Of a stretch of 64,000 nucleotides of DNA, positions 1 through 13,300 are shown in pieces; within the stretch, counting starts at the first letter, position 1; every line of letters begins with the position of its first letter. Source of the stretch: Bathymodiolus brooksi (Eukaryota; Mollusca; Bivalvia; Mytilida; Modiolidae); NCBI GenBank assembly GCA_963680875.1, contig OY804583.1, forward strand, positions 36,825,982-36,889,981. Reading direction: 5' to 3'. Under the pieces are notes generated by a model. It saw only the letters and a list, made by a program, of their open reading frames with translations. It had not been told where the DNA came from and did not search any database. The position numbers were made by a program, and so were the translations under genes.

Positions 1-97
1 TCCCAGAAGTCTCCACACTTCTCTCTGTTGTCTCCCACTTCTCCCTGTGAGCTCTCTGAAAGAGAAGTCACTTCTCCCTCTAATTTGAAAGTAGTGG
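1..97. other. intron start, CT/AG-rich simple sequence
   Basis: This is KIF13 intron sequence upstream of the first visible exon. It has imperfect CT-rich repeats of a 'cacttctcc' type and no coding sign. Confidence 0.5.
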
Positions 98-292
98 GAG
101 CCCTGGTCTGAGTGGAGAGACATATCTACCTGCAGACTGTTATTTCAGTGAACTAGCACTATAAAAATCCAATTGTTGATCTAGTACAAATCGGATATCA
201 TCATTACATTGAATGTAACTTGTTCTCGCCATAATATGGCTGAGAAATTGTTGACTTAGCATTTAGCAACAATCATTCACTCACTCACTTTA
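98..292 (+). mobile_element. SINE-B, 5'-truncated copy
   Basis: The copy has the family-B body (ctgcagactgttatttcagt, then aactagcactataaaaatcc) and the family-B end, gcaacaatcattcactcact. The tRNA-like head is missing. Compare the fuller copies at 53300 and 58068. Confidence 0.75.
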
Positions 293-490
293 ATCTTTCA
301 TTCATCTTTGACCGTCCAAACATATGCGAGACATTTAAATACATTGACCAATTGGACAACACCTGTTGACATGTACTCGGTTTTAAGTAATAGGCTTATC
401 GCTGATTTGTTGGATGAAAATGACAAACCTGACATGACCCCTAATGGGATGTTCTTTGATGTTAGTGTATTATCAAACAAATGTGGGTTT
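293..490 (+). mobile_element. SINE-C body fragment
   Basis: The segment runs from 'tgaccgtccaaacatatgcg' through 'acattgaccaattgg' to 'gatgttagtgtatt'. It shares the order and wording of copies at 10840-11010 and 56519-56720. It directly follows a SINE-B tail. The 71-codon open frame in it is not a gene. Confidence 0.6.
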
Positions 491-589
491 TTTTTAACAC
501 AGCATATATTTAATTTTAATTAGATTGGATTTAGAGATAAAGAGGTTTGACTGTATTTGAGGAAATATTGCCATCTGTTTTGTTGTTCG

Positions 590-1012
590 ATGGAAAATGG
601 AGTACCCAGAGAAAACCTGTCTTAAGTCACTGACAAACTTACCTAGAGAAAACCTGTCTTAAGTCACTGACAAACTTAACTAGAGAAAACCTGTCTTAAG
701 TCACTGACAAACTTACCTAGAGAAAATATGTCTTAAGTCACTGACAAACTTACCTAGAGAAAACCTGTCTTAAGTCACTGACAAACTTACTTAGAGAAAA
801 CCTGTCTTAAGTCACTGACAAACTTACCTAGAGAAAACCTGTCTTAAGTCACTGACAAATTTACTTAGAGAAAACCTGTCTTAAGTCACTGACAAGTTTA
901 CCTAGAGAAAACATGTCTTAAGTCACTGACAAACTTACTTAGAGAAAACCTGTCGCAATTCACTGACAAATTTACCTAGAGAAAACCTGTCACAATTCGC
1001 TGACAAACTTTT
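590..1012. repeat. 37-bp minisatellite grown from SINE-A
   Basis: About 11 tandem copies of a 37 bp unit containing agagaaaacctgtcttaag and tcactgacaaactt. The left flank (gatggaaaatggagtaccca) and the unit match the - strand of SINE-A around its 'cccagagaaaacc...cctgtcgcaagtcactgacaaac' segment. The array therefore appears to have grown inside a reverse SINE-A copy. Confidence 0.85.
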
Positions 1013-1173
1013 ATGTAGTATAGGTACACACAATATTCTGGACTCAAAGATGCAACTTCAAAATAAAAAAAAATAAAAAACAGTTAATATTGAAACATTA
1101 CGAACTTCATAATAATTTGATATTATACAATAATCAATCAAGCAATCAGAAATTGATCAATTATGATTTTCAG

Positions 1174-1336
1174 AGAGAAGACATTTAAGCAGAGTTTAGT
1201 CAAACTAAGAGAAGAGGTGGCAAAAGCCAATGCTTTAGTACAGGAAGCCAATGTGTTAGCTCAGGAAATGGGAAAACGGACAGAGTTCCATGTCACGTTA
1301 CAGATTCCTGCCTGTAACCTTAGTCCTAATAGACGG
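1174..1336 (+). CDS. KIF13B: KIF13 exon 1 of window (stalk, coiled coil)
   Basis: The acceptor is gattttcag and the donor is cgg|gtgtgt. It encodes [20 protein letters not shown] and then [15 protein letters not shown], close to the human KIF13A/B stalk after the FHA domain. The exon enters with one leftover base and ends in phase 0. Two other AGs lie within 4 bases of the chosen acceptor, so the start may shift by 2-4 bases. Confidence 0.92.
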
Positions 1337-4300
1337 GTGTGTATGTTTGTAGTAGACAGGGGGAATACGGTGTAGGAAAGGGGGGTTATGACTAAAGTCA
1401 GTCTGTGTGTTGTCACAAGATCTGAGAGTTCAATTTGAATTTCATAGCACTTTATAGATTCCTGCCTGTAACCTTAGTCCTAATAGACGGGTGTGTATGT
1501 TTGTAGGAAACAGGGGGCATACGGTGTAGTAATTGCGAAAGTCTGTGTGTTATCACAAGAAATTGGAGTTCAAACTAAATTTCATAACATTTTACAGATT
1601 TCTGTCTGTAATCTTAGTCATAACACTTGATTAAGCAGAACAGCTTTTAAAATAGAGATTCATCTTTAACCTAGGGTGAATTATAGTATTTTTTACATTT
1701 GAGAATGGATATTCATATTTCACATTTTGAGTATGAGTTTATCAAGGACTTGAACATGAAATTGAAATAAAAAGCTAAAAAAAAAAACTGTATTCCACAG
1801 TATTGGAAATATAGATTCTAATTTGAGGGCCTCAGGAATGAATAGTGTAGCTAACTGAGTATTATTGTTATTATTGTTATTGATTTCTTGTCTAGTGGAT
1901 CACGGTTATTCTGAACAAGGGATAGTTAAATTTTCATATTGAAAGTATGAGGTTTTCTGTGGAAATCCAAGATGTCTTCATAAAACAATAAGCTCTACAT
2001 GTTGTGGGTCAGGTGTGGGATACATACTCTTGAGAGTATCTAGTATTGACATCACAAGTCTTTAATCTTGAGATGTCAATTAATTTATTAATTAAGTTGT
2101 CATTTAATTGATAAAGTTGTCTATTAATTGATTAATTAATTAAGTTGTCAATTAATTAATTAAGTTGTTGATTAATTAACTATGTTGTCAATTAATTAAT
2201 TTAGTTGTCAATTAATTAAGTTTTCAATTTATTAATTAAGTTATCAATATATTAATTAATTGACAGCTTACTAATTACTTTACTCATCTGATGAAGATAT
2301 AAATTACAAGTCTTGGAAATTTAAAATCCTTATGTTAATTTCAGAAAGGAACGTTTGTCAGTGAACCAGCCATTTTGTTAAAGAGGAAGGGGCGTGGCAG
2401 TCAGATTTGGTCCATGGAGAAGTTTGAAAACAAATTGATTGACATGAGAGATATGTATGAAGAAAGGAAGTCACAAGGGCTCCCTATGATGGTATTTGAT
2501 GAACAAGATACTGATTCGTTGGTTTGTGTGCTTTGCATGAAGATTTAGTTTGCATTATTTTTTAAGTTTCAGTGATTACTTTTATAAATTATTTTCTGTT
2601 TACAATATTTTGAATGAAGGAAGTCTGCAGACGTGTTGCAGTCCACGAAATGAAAATTTAACTTTACTGGTCCAAATTAAATTATTGAATTTATTTTTAT
2701 ATGTTTCTAAAAAAACAAACTGAAAAATCTACTGGTCTGAACAAAGTTTTACTGGTCTTAAAGCAGAGGACCGGTGCTCATCATGAGAACTGGTGTTGGT
2801 TGGAAAGACAGTCTTGATCATATTGCAAAGTATAATGATTAAGTTTTTATATTTTCATATGTACATGTATTGCAGTTTTCCTCTGATCAGCAGATTTTTT
2901 CCTTCTTTTTGATTAACAAAATATTAGGAATCAAAAAATGTACAAAGTTTGTCCACACAGCTTGAAAATGAAGGAATATGGTCACTCTATAAGGGGCTGG
3001 GAGTCCTCTTATTTGTATTTTTATGAATTGTCACTTTAATCTGTGGTAGGGATATTTCATGTTGTGAAATATATTTCATATTGATATTGTGCCGATTTTT
3101 TGACATCTTTTTTGTTCATTTTTATAAGCAAAAGACACATTTATTTATAGCATATTGTTTGTCATTGGTATTAATTACCTCCCTTGTTCTACAACTACAA
3201 CATGTAATATCCAGAAAGCCATTGTGGCAGCGATCATAGTTAGATTTACATCTACCTATGTAGGGGTCATCATCGACTGTGATCATACATAATGAAATAA
3301 GTAGGCTAAGAATGATTAGAATTTCTCTTACTAAGTTTATTAAAACAAAGTTTAAACAGTGATGGTCAACAATTCTACCAATATCAACAAAGCAAAAAAA
3401 AAACAACTTCATTAAACAATTTTGAGTAAAAAATAGACCATGACATATGCTGATTGAAATCCAAGGACCTGGCTTGAAACAGGCACAAAATAGTAAAACT
3501 GAACAAACTTGTCAAGAAATAAAATATTTGGATAATTTTAATAAAATAGCAATAATGATGTCATTCAAAAGACGTGTGCAGTTCATTGTCAGATGTTAAA
3601 AAATCTTGGTCACTGAGGAAAGTTGACCCTACCTCTTAAAACTTTTGTTCATGTTAATGTAATTTTTTCACATATTGTAAGTTATAGATGTTTATTTGCT
3701 GTTGTCCTCTCTATTTGACCTTAATTTTAATTGTATATTTATATTGTATGGTGCTATGTTGTATGCCTTCAATCTGGAATAAATCTGACTAAAGTGTTGA
3801 TTTCGTGAAAAATTTAGCGAAAATAAGATATATTTTTCTCATACTCTGATTAAGATTTAAATGTTATTTTATAATACAACTTGTGAATTCTGTATTTGTT
3901 ATAAATTTATCCTCTGATATTTTCACCAAGTTCAAATAGCTACAGATTTTAAATGAAATTATAGTCAAATAATTCTTTGTCCTTTCCATTTCTCTTTCAT
4001 GAAACAGGAACCATTTTACCATCCAAAGGGGAAGTAACTCTCTTATATATAAAAAAATGTCAAAAAACGTTTGATTTAATAACCAAATCGGGAAATGTGC
4101 AAATGATCTATTCTATAAAAATGATTGTTGTTCTTCTGTGCTGCACTTTATGGATACTAAAAAATTTTAATCTTTTTTATTATTATCTTTAGGATGATGG
4201 CCCTCCAGTGAAAAGTGATCCATTTTACGAGTCACAGGAAAATCACCATCTGATTGGTGTAGCTAATGTTTTCTTAGAATGTTTGTTCCATGATGTTAAG

Positions 4301-7300
4301 TTGGACTACCAAGTACCAATTATAAGCCAACAAGGGGAGGTAATTATAGAGTACAGAAAATTTGAGTTGTTAAAAGTATTGTACATATATATATTACCAG
4401 AATTTTACCTCTGCACACCAATATAGCTACTAATTTTGTCCTTATTCTGCATAAATTAGTTCATTTAAAAATAGTAATGTTGCAAAAATGAATAATTTTT
4501 TAAGACAAATGTACGGAAGAATTTACAGTCAAACTATGGCTGCTCAGTCATATACATGGGCCGTGTGATCATGATCGTATGGTAGTTTGATTTATAATTA
4601 CCTATGCAAGTGGACCACTAACGTAATGAGTTTGAACCCCGCTCAGGGGAGGTGTACTAGATACAACATTATATGATCAAGTTTGCCAGAGACTTGCATC
4701 AGGTCAGTGGTTGTTCTCCTGGTACTCCAGTTTCCTCCACCAATAAATTTGACCTCCACAATATAACTGAAATTTTGTTGAAAGTGGCGTTAAACAACAT
4801 AAACCATCACCTGGCAAATACGTAGAAAAATTCTTTATTACTATTTTTTTTAAAGGTGTCTGGGAAAGTTTCATGTAAAGATTTACGTAGACAAATTCTT
4901 TATTACTATTTTTTAAGGTGTTGGTAAAGTTACATGTAGCGATTTACGTAGAAAAATTCATTATTACTATATTTTTAAAGGTGTTGGTAAAGTTACATGT
5001 AGCGATTTACGTAGAAAAATTCATTATTACTATATTTTTAAAGGTGTTGGTAAAGTTACATGTAGCGATTTACGTAGACAAATTCTGTATTACTATATTT
5101 TTAAAGGTGTTGGTAAAGTTACATGTAGAGATTTACGTAGAAAAATTCTTTATTATTATATTTTTAAAGGTGTTGGTAAAGTTACATGTAGCGATTTACG
5201 TAGAAAAATTCTTTATTATTAATTTTCTTAAAGGTGTCAGGGAAAGTAACATGTAGAAATTTACGAAGAAAAATTCTTTATTACTATTTTTTTTAAAGGT
5301 GTCGGCGGGGAGGAAAGTTACATGTAGAGTCTTACGTAAAAAATTCTTTATTACTATTTTTTTTAAAGGTGTCGGGAAAGTTACATGTGGAGATTTCTAA
5401 GCTGGGCGGATCGTTCATGGACAGATATGCAGATATAAATGAAGATAATGAGGATGAAAGTCCAATAGAGAGACGACCAGCCCCGATGATTGTCAGGGTA
5501 AGTGAAGGATTTACAGTGGAATCTTGTTATGTCAAACTCGGTTTACTCAAATTTTTGGTTAAGTCGAAATTTCTCTGAGGTCCCGTTTTAAACTTAGTGC
5601 TTTTCAACTTACTTTACTTCTCTTATCTCAAATTTTGATGTGTCGAAATTTCTGGTATCTCGAAGTAGCTTTTCAGTCCCTAATATACATATCCATTAAA
5701 ATAATATTCGCTATGTCGAAATTATAAATTAAATTAATTAACAAACCTGTCCAGGTGTCAACAGCGTGGCCCACAGTATTTACTGCATCAGGTGATATTT
5801 ATTTTGATAACTGTTAATCATATGACTGAAATATTATTAATGATAAATGTCATAGCGCTTGATGTCGTGACACCTTTAGTGTAGCAAAAACTGTGAAGCC
5901 ATTAAACAGCCCTTTGTGTATAGCGACATATTGTTTTCCTCCCATCAGTCTCTCTGTCACGAAATATTGTATGAACAACACCTACTACATTTTAAATTCT
6001 TCAATCTTTGCATGCTTGCTTGATACCATATGAAGAATCAATTATTGTTCTGAAAAGTTTTGAATGAGTCCATCATCTAATTTTAAATGAGAATTACAAG
6101 GTATCTTGAAAGAATGTGTGGGAGGCGGATGGGTTTTGTTTTATGTGAACAAAAATAACCTTTAATTTGTTCTTCTATTCATATTTCAGATTCGCATCCA
6201 TGAAGCCAAGGGTCTTCCTCCAGCCCTGTGCCATTTTGTGTTCTGTCAGTATACATTCTGGGGATTGGATGAATCCATAGTTGTCCCCCCTGAAATACAC
6301 TCGGAGACTGGAGAATCAGACGATGCAAAGATGTTTGTTTTTAAACATTTTAGAGTAAGTTTCTTTTTTCTTATCTTCCTAATAGTTGTGAGGGGCCGTC
6401 ATGTGGCCGTGATCATATGGTAGTTGAATTTACAACTAGCTATGCAATCAGTGCTTATCACCACTGATGTTGTGAGTTCAAAACTCGATCAGTGCGAGGT
6501 GTACAACATTATGTGATTAATTTTGTCAGTGACTATAAAACTGGCGGTCATGATATAACGGACATATTGTTGAAAGTGGTGTTAAACACCATAAAACCAA
6601 ACCAACCCTAAGATGTTTGTTTTTAAGCATTTTAAAGTAAGTTTCTTTTTTCTTAACTTTCTAATAATTGTGTTTAAGTGACATAGATTTTCTTAAAAAA
6701 AGAATTTGAACATACTTAATTATTTGAAGGCATACTTTACCAGAATGTTTCTCTATAATTTTTTTTTTTTATGTCTGTGAGAATTTCAAGATGGCTACCA
6801 CCACCCGACATTAACTAGTATTAGGTTTGTGGTGTTTAACGCCACTTTCAACGACATTTCAATTATACCGTGGCTGTTAGTTTTATTGGTAGAGGAAACC
6901 AGAGTACCTGTAGAAGGTAGAGGAAACGGGAGTACCTGTAGAAGGTAGAGGAAACGGAAGTACCTGTAGAAGGTAGAGGAAACCAGAGTACCTGTAGAAG
7001 GTAGAGGAAACGGGAGTACCTGTAGAAGGTAGAGGAAACGGGAGTACCTGTAGAAGGTAGAGGAAACGGGAGTACCTGTAGAAGGTAGAGGAAACCAGAG
7101 TACCTGTAGAAGGTAGAGGAAACGGGAGTACCTGTAGAAGGTAGAGGAAACGGGAGTACCTGTAGAAGGTAGAGGAAACGGGAGTACCTGTAGAAGGTAG
7201 AGGAAACCAGAGTACCTGTAGAAGGTAGTGGAAACAGGAGTACCTGTAGGAGGTAGAGGAAACCAGAGTACCTGTAGAAGGTAGAGTAAACGGGAGTACA

Positions 7301-10300
7301 TGTAGGAGGTAGAGGAAACCAGAGTACCTGTAGAAGGTAGAGGAAACGGGAGTACCCAGAGAAGGTAGAGGAAACCAGAGTACCTGTAGAAGGTAGAGGA
7401 AACGGGAGTACCTGTAGAAGGTAGAGGAAACGGGAGTACCTGTAGGAGGTAGAGGAAACGGGAGTACCTGTAGGAGGTAGAGGAAACCAGAGTACCTGTA
7501 GAAGGTAGAGGAAACGGGAGTACCCAGAGAAGGTAGAGGAAACGGGAGTACCTGTAGAAGGTAGAGGAAACCAGAGTACCTGTAGAAGGTAGAGGAAACC
7601 AGAGTACCTGTAGAAGATAGAGGAAACAGGAGTACCTGTAGAAGGTAGAGGAAACGGGAGTACCTGTAGAAGGTAGAGGAAACCAGAGTACCTGTAGAAG
7701 GTAGAGGAAACAGGAGTACCTGTAGGAGGTAGAGGAAACGGGAGTACCTGTAGAAGGTAGAGGAAACCAGAGTACCTGTAGTAGGTAGAGGAAACGGGAG
7801 TACCAGTAGGAGGTAGAGGAAACCAGAGTACCTGTAGAAGGTAGAGGAAACAGGAGTACCTGTAGAAGGTAGAGGAAATGGGAGTACCTGTAGAAGGTAG
7901 AGGAAACCAGAGTACCTGTAGTAGGTAGAGGAAACGGGAGTACCTGTAGGAGGTAGAGGAAACCAGAGTACCTGTAGAAGGTAGAGGAAACCAGAGTACC
8001 TGTAGAAGGTAGAGGAAACCAGAGTACCTGTAGTAGGTAGAGGAAACCAGAGTACCTGTAGAAGGTAGAGGAAACGGGAGTACCTGTAGAAGGTAGAGGA
8101 AATGGGAGTACCTGTAGAAGGTAGAGGAAACCAGAGTACCTGTAGAAGGTAGAGGAAACCAGAGTACCTGTAGAAGGTAGAGGAAACGGGAGTACCTGTA
8201 GAAGGTAGAGGAAACCAGAGTACCTGTAGAAGGTAGAGGAAACCAGAGTACCTGTAGAAGGTAGAGGAAACCAGAGTACCTGTAGAAGGTAGAGGAAACC
8301 AGAGTACCTGTAGAATGTAGAGGAAACGGGAGTACCTGTAGAAGGTAGAGGAAACAGGAGTACCTGTAGAAGGTAGAGGAAACGGGAGTACCTGTAGAAG
8401 GTAGAGGAAACCAGAGTACCTGTAGAAGGTAGAGGAAACAGGAGTTCCTGTAGAAGATACAGGAAACCAGAGTACTTGTAGAAGTGTAGAGGAAACGGGA
8501 GTATCCGGAGAAAACCAGAGCTACCACCAGTCACTGACAAACTTTAGGTAGGTGTAAATCCAACTACCATGCGATCACGACGGCCCCTCGGATATTATGT
8601 AGAGACGTTGGGGTTTTTTCAATTCATTTTAAAAAAATCAAGATAAAATCATATTACTGTTAAATGTTATTAATGTAAAAAGTTTGACTGGAAAAATATG
8701 AAGCCAATTTACATTGGGTAAACAAATATGAAATTGTGAAAAAAAAACATTCTTATCACAATTTTATTGGCTATTGAGAAATTCTAAAAAGTATATTATT
8801 AATTTTTTAAGGATTTTAAAGTACACACAACAGAAGAATTTATAGAACATTGTCAGGATGGAGCTTTATCTATAGAAGTTTGGGGTCACAAAAGTCAAGG
8901 TTTTAACCTCAGTGATAGAACTGTTGACAATGTGAATGTTAGGTCAAGGTCATTGTCAGAGAGGTATGTATGTAGATCAGATTCAAAACAAAAATAATTG
9001 TGATGAATGGTTTGTTTGTTTGTTTGAAAAAGGATAAAAACAAATTCCGATTTCAATTATTTATGCAAAATGAAAAAATGATGTGTGTTTAAATATTGTG
9101 TAAACTATGAACTTATGTAAAATACACCCCTCTTTTGACACAATAGAACTTTCATGCATTCTCAGTTTGATTCTAAAATTATGAGTTTTGTAGGAGTTAT
9201 TTCCCTTTGATGGGCAACATGTTGAGCAATGGGAAGGACAAAGAATTTTAGTATGATATTCTTAAAATTTGTAGATATTATACACCTTGTAAAATATTAT
9301 AGGATAATTTTAGCAAATAGAAAATTCTAAAGGGTTTTTTTTGTGACAACATTAAAATTTTCATTAAATTTTGCATGGAGTGGGACCTTTTGCCCACCTT
9401 AAAGGGAAATAACTCATATAAAAACTTGTAAAAATGTATAGTTGGAATTGTGCAAATGGTCTATTGCATAGGACTGCACCATTCAATTATATATGGTAAC
9501 TAGGGATGGCACAGTATTAAGGTGTAAGAGCAAAGAGTGATTGGTTTGTAATCAGGATAATGTGTCAGAATGGAGTGACATGTCTACTCTCTCATTGTTG
9601 TTTCAGTAAGCTAGCTTTAAGAAAATCCAACTAATCACGTTGGCCTAGTGTAAAGTGGACATCATCATCTCGTGGAAAATAGCATGTTCTCGTCATCATA
9701 CAGATGACAAAATTGCTCAATAAGCGTCAAACGACTCTTATTTGCTCATTCACATAAAAGCTTATGATTTAAATTCTGTAGATTAATTATTTTCATCAGG
9801 GTGTACTTGATACAACATTATGTGATCAAGTTTGTCAGTGACCTACAACAGGTCTGTGGTTTTCTCCGGGTACTCTGGTTTCCTCCACCAATAAAACTGT
9901 CCGCCACGATATGACTGAAATATTGTTGAAAGTGGTGTTAAACACCATAACCCTAACCCTTTTTATCGGTACTAGTTTTCTGTGGATTAATGGATAAAAA
10001 GAGGTACTTCGAGTGTACTACATTTCATGATTTTTGTAGTTATCGATGAAATTCACGAAAATTAGAATCCAACGAATATATAGGAATTCACAGAGATTCA
10101 AAGTTGACAGATTCTCATTTCATTAAATCTTTTATTGAGTGAATGAGTGAGTGATTGTTGTTTAATGCCAATTCAGTAATTTTTCAGCTATATCATGGCG
10201 AGAACAAGTTAACTTTCAATGAGATGATGATGAGGTCCGCTTTGTTCTAGACCAACACACTGATAAAATTGAAGTATTTGTTGAAATACAAGAACTAAAT

Positions 10301-13300
10301 AGATTTTCATTGAATTTTTGCTTTTCATTGTGACAGATGGCAAGAGGTTATGAGAAAAATTGAAATGTTTGTTGAAATACAAGAACTAAATCATCAAGGA
10401 GACTATGTCCCTGTAGAGATTCAGCCACGACCAGATGTTCCTTCAGCGGGCGTGTTTCAGTTGCAACAGGTAAATATTTGTATGGCTTACGAAACCGCAT
10501 TGGTTGTGTAATGGTTAGCGTACTCACCTCCAGTATGGTAGATTTGGGGTCATGTCATGTAACCTTTCATTTATCATTGATTGTCCAATCATATGGCCGT
10601 CATGATCATATAATAGTTGGATTTACAACTACCTGTGCAATAAATGCCTATCACTACTAAAGTTGTGAGTTTGAATCTCGCTTGTGGCAACGTGATAACA
10701 TTTCTTAGTGACTTGCGACACGCCTGTGCTTTTCTTTGGGTACTCTGGTTTCCTCAACCAATAAAACTGACCGCCATGATATAACTGAAATATTGTTGAA
10801 AGTGACATTGAATACCATAAACCGTCCTCCAATCATATGCAAGACAGTTAACTATATTGACCAATCAGAGAGAAAAAAACAGCTTTTGGCAGGTAGTCAA
10901 TTTATATACCTACGGATTTAGTAGGTCGGTTGCTGATTGATCGGTCAAAGATATGAACTCTGATATGTTACCATATGCTACTTTATTAGATGTCAGTGTA
11001 TCGCAAAAAAAAAAGATAGAACAAATATCTAATGTAATTAGAGTGGCTTACACGTAGACGAGCCTTGTGAAATCAGAGACAAATCGTTTCTTCTTGGTGG
11101 ATAAATCGATGTAAGCATTTCGTCTTGTTTGTAAAGTGAAAACAAATTGTTCTCTGAGAATGGTTGACATGATGACATGCACATCATCTTTATACAGAAA
11201 CTATGGTGGACATAAACTGGCTCTTTGAAAATGTTTTCAGATGAAAACTAAATGAAATAACCCAAAATATTAAATATATATTTATTCCGGCTTTTAAAAA
11301 GCAGAGATGAAAGTTTTCATCTGATCAGCAGATTTCCTCTTTTATTATGAAAATATTTTAAATGAAATTGTGTCAATCTTGGTCCAACCAACTAGAAAGG
11401 GAAGTTGTATGAGTGCTGTATAGGGGAAAATCCTGTCTTTTTTCATTGGTGAGCCTTTTTATCTTTGAAAAAACATGAATCCTGGGTTTCTAGCAAAGCT
11501 ATCATTCTGTCAGGATTAGTAAAGGTATGGATTTTGACATGATTTTAAACAATGTAGGATCTTTTATTTTCATTTTTCATTTATAGGACATTTTTTATTT
11601 AGTGAAAATATATTCAGGGTCATCGTGGTAGTGCTTGTTTGGTAGTTGGATTTACAACTACCTATGCATTCAGTGCCTATCACCATTAAAGTTGTGAGTT
11701 TGAATCCCGCTCATGGCGAGGTATACTCAATGCAGCATTATGTGATAAAGTTTGTCAGTGACTTGCGACAGGTCTGTGGTTTTCTCTGGGCACTTTGGTT
11801 TCCTCCACCAATAAAACTGACCTCCACGATAAATCTGAAATATTGTTGAAAGTGGTGTTAAACACCATAACCCTTAATTTTATTGAAAATGTATTGTATT
11901 GATATTGAGATCTGATGTATAAAAAAATAAAATTTGTACGTCTCTTTTTCAGGGTCACACGAGAAGAATCGGTGTAAAGGTGAAACCGAGTAAGAATTCT
12001 GGGACGTTACCCTTAATATGTGAATCTATATCTTCTATATCTGTGGGATGTATCTGTTCTCGGAACAAAATGACGCAGAAAGGACTCGATAGTTACCAGG
12101 AAGAAGATTTGACATTATTAAGAGATCGGTGGTCTGAAGCATTGGCAAGACGAAAAGAATATCTAAAGGAACAAATACAGAAACTTATAAATAAGCAAGG
12201 TCAGTTGTTACATGGTGTAAAAATAAAAATTCTTAGACCATACCTGACATCCAAGATGGCTGACAAGGTATCTGATTGGTTCAATATTTGAATTATAATG
12301 AAAACTGCTGGATAGAATGGAACAATATTTTGTCCAAATATTCTCTGTGTGGTTCCCCTTCTAAAGTCATGTTTGTTAATCCAGTCAAATTACCAAATTG
12401 GTTACCATGGCTGATGATGTATATTACCAGGATGTTTTTGAAAAAAAACCTCCAAAATAAAAAAAAATCTAGCTATTCACTCAACAAAATTAAACTAAAT
12501 TTGAGTACAAAAATATCTTTTTGATAATTATATCTGTCCACCTCGTTGTCTGTTCAGATATGGCTGGGGGCCGTCGTGAACATGATTGTATGGTACTTAG
12601 ATTTACAACAACCTATAATGTAATCATTGTCTATCACCACTAACATTGTGAGTTTGAATCCCACTAAGACGAGGTGTACTCTATATAACATTATGTGATA
12701 AAGTTTGTCACTGACTTGCGGCAGGTCGGTGGTTTTCTCTGTGTACTCCTGTTTCCTCCACCAATAAAACTGACCGCCACAATATAATTGAAATAATGTT
12801 GAAATTGGCGTTAAACGCCCTAACCCAGAAATGACTCTATTGTTTGTATACAAATAAACAATGTTTATTATAGTACAGTAAAATGCTAGAGTTATCTTTC
12901 CTTGATAATTTGTCAGTACCATGATATATTATTGGAAAATTTGGTTTCTGCAAGTTTAAATTTTTAGTATAAAATGGTAAGATTTGAATTGGGGGTTTTA
13001 AAGGGGATTTTAGTGGGGGTCAATATAGGAAGGTACTAACTATATAAAGTGAAAATTCCTTAATTATAAATTTACTATTAGGAGCAACACTCTCTTAAGG
13101 AAATCATGATAGGATCACCACAAGCTCTGAAATTTTGTATCAACTGAGAGACATATACTCCATATGCAGGTGCTACACAGAAATGGAAAATTCACAATCG
13201 GAAAATTGAAATCATGTATTTTGTCGTATAGTCGTGCACATTTGTCCAGGTAAACGACTAGAGAATATTTTTCTATGGTAGTACATGCATTAGATGGAAA

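Noticed and set aside
308..523. 71-codon + strand frame in the first 550 bases
   Set aside because: It lies in a dispersed SINE-C fragment and has no protein family.
4918..5256. 112-codon open frame with 21-residue repeats
   Set aside because: It is the translated exon 4 duplication array. It lacks its own start context and family; it is kept as a finding, not a gene.
6795..8540. Two overlapping - strand open frames of 581 and 554 codons with [17 protein letters not shown] repeats
   Set aside because: They are translations of the 28-bp minisatellite. Both frames give the same repeated peptide, and the ends lie in SINE sequence.
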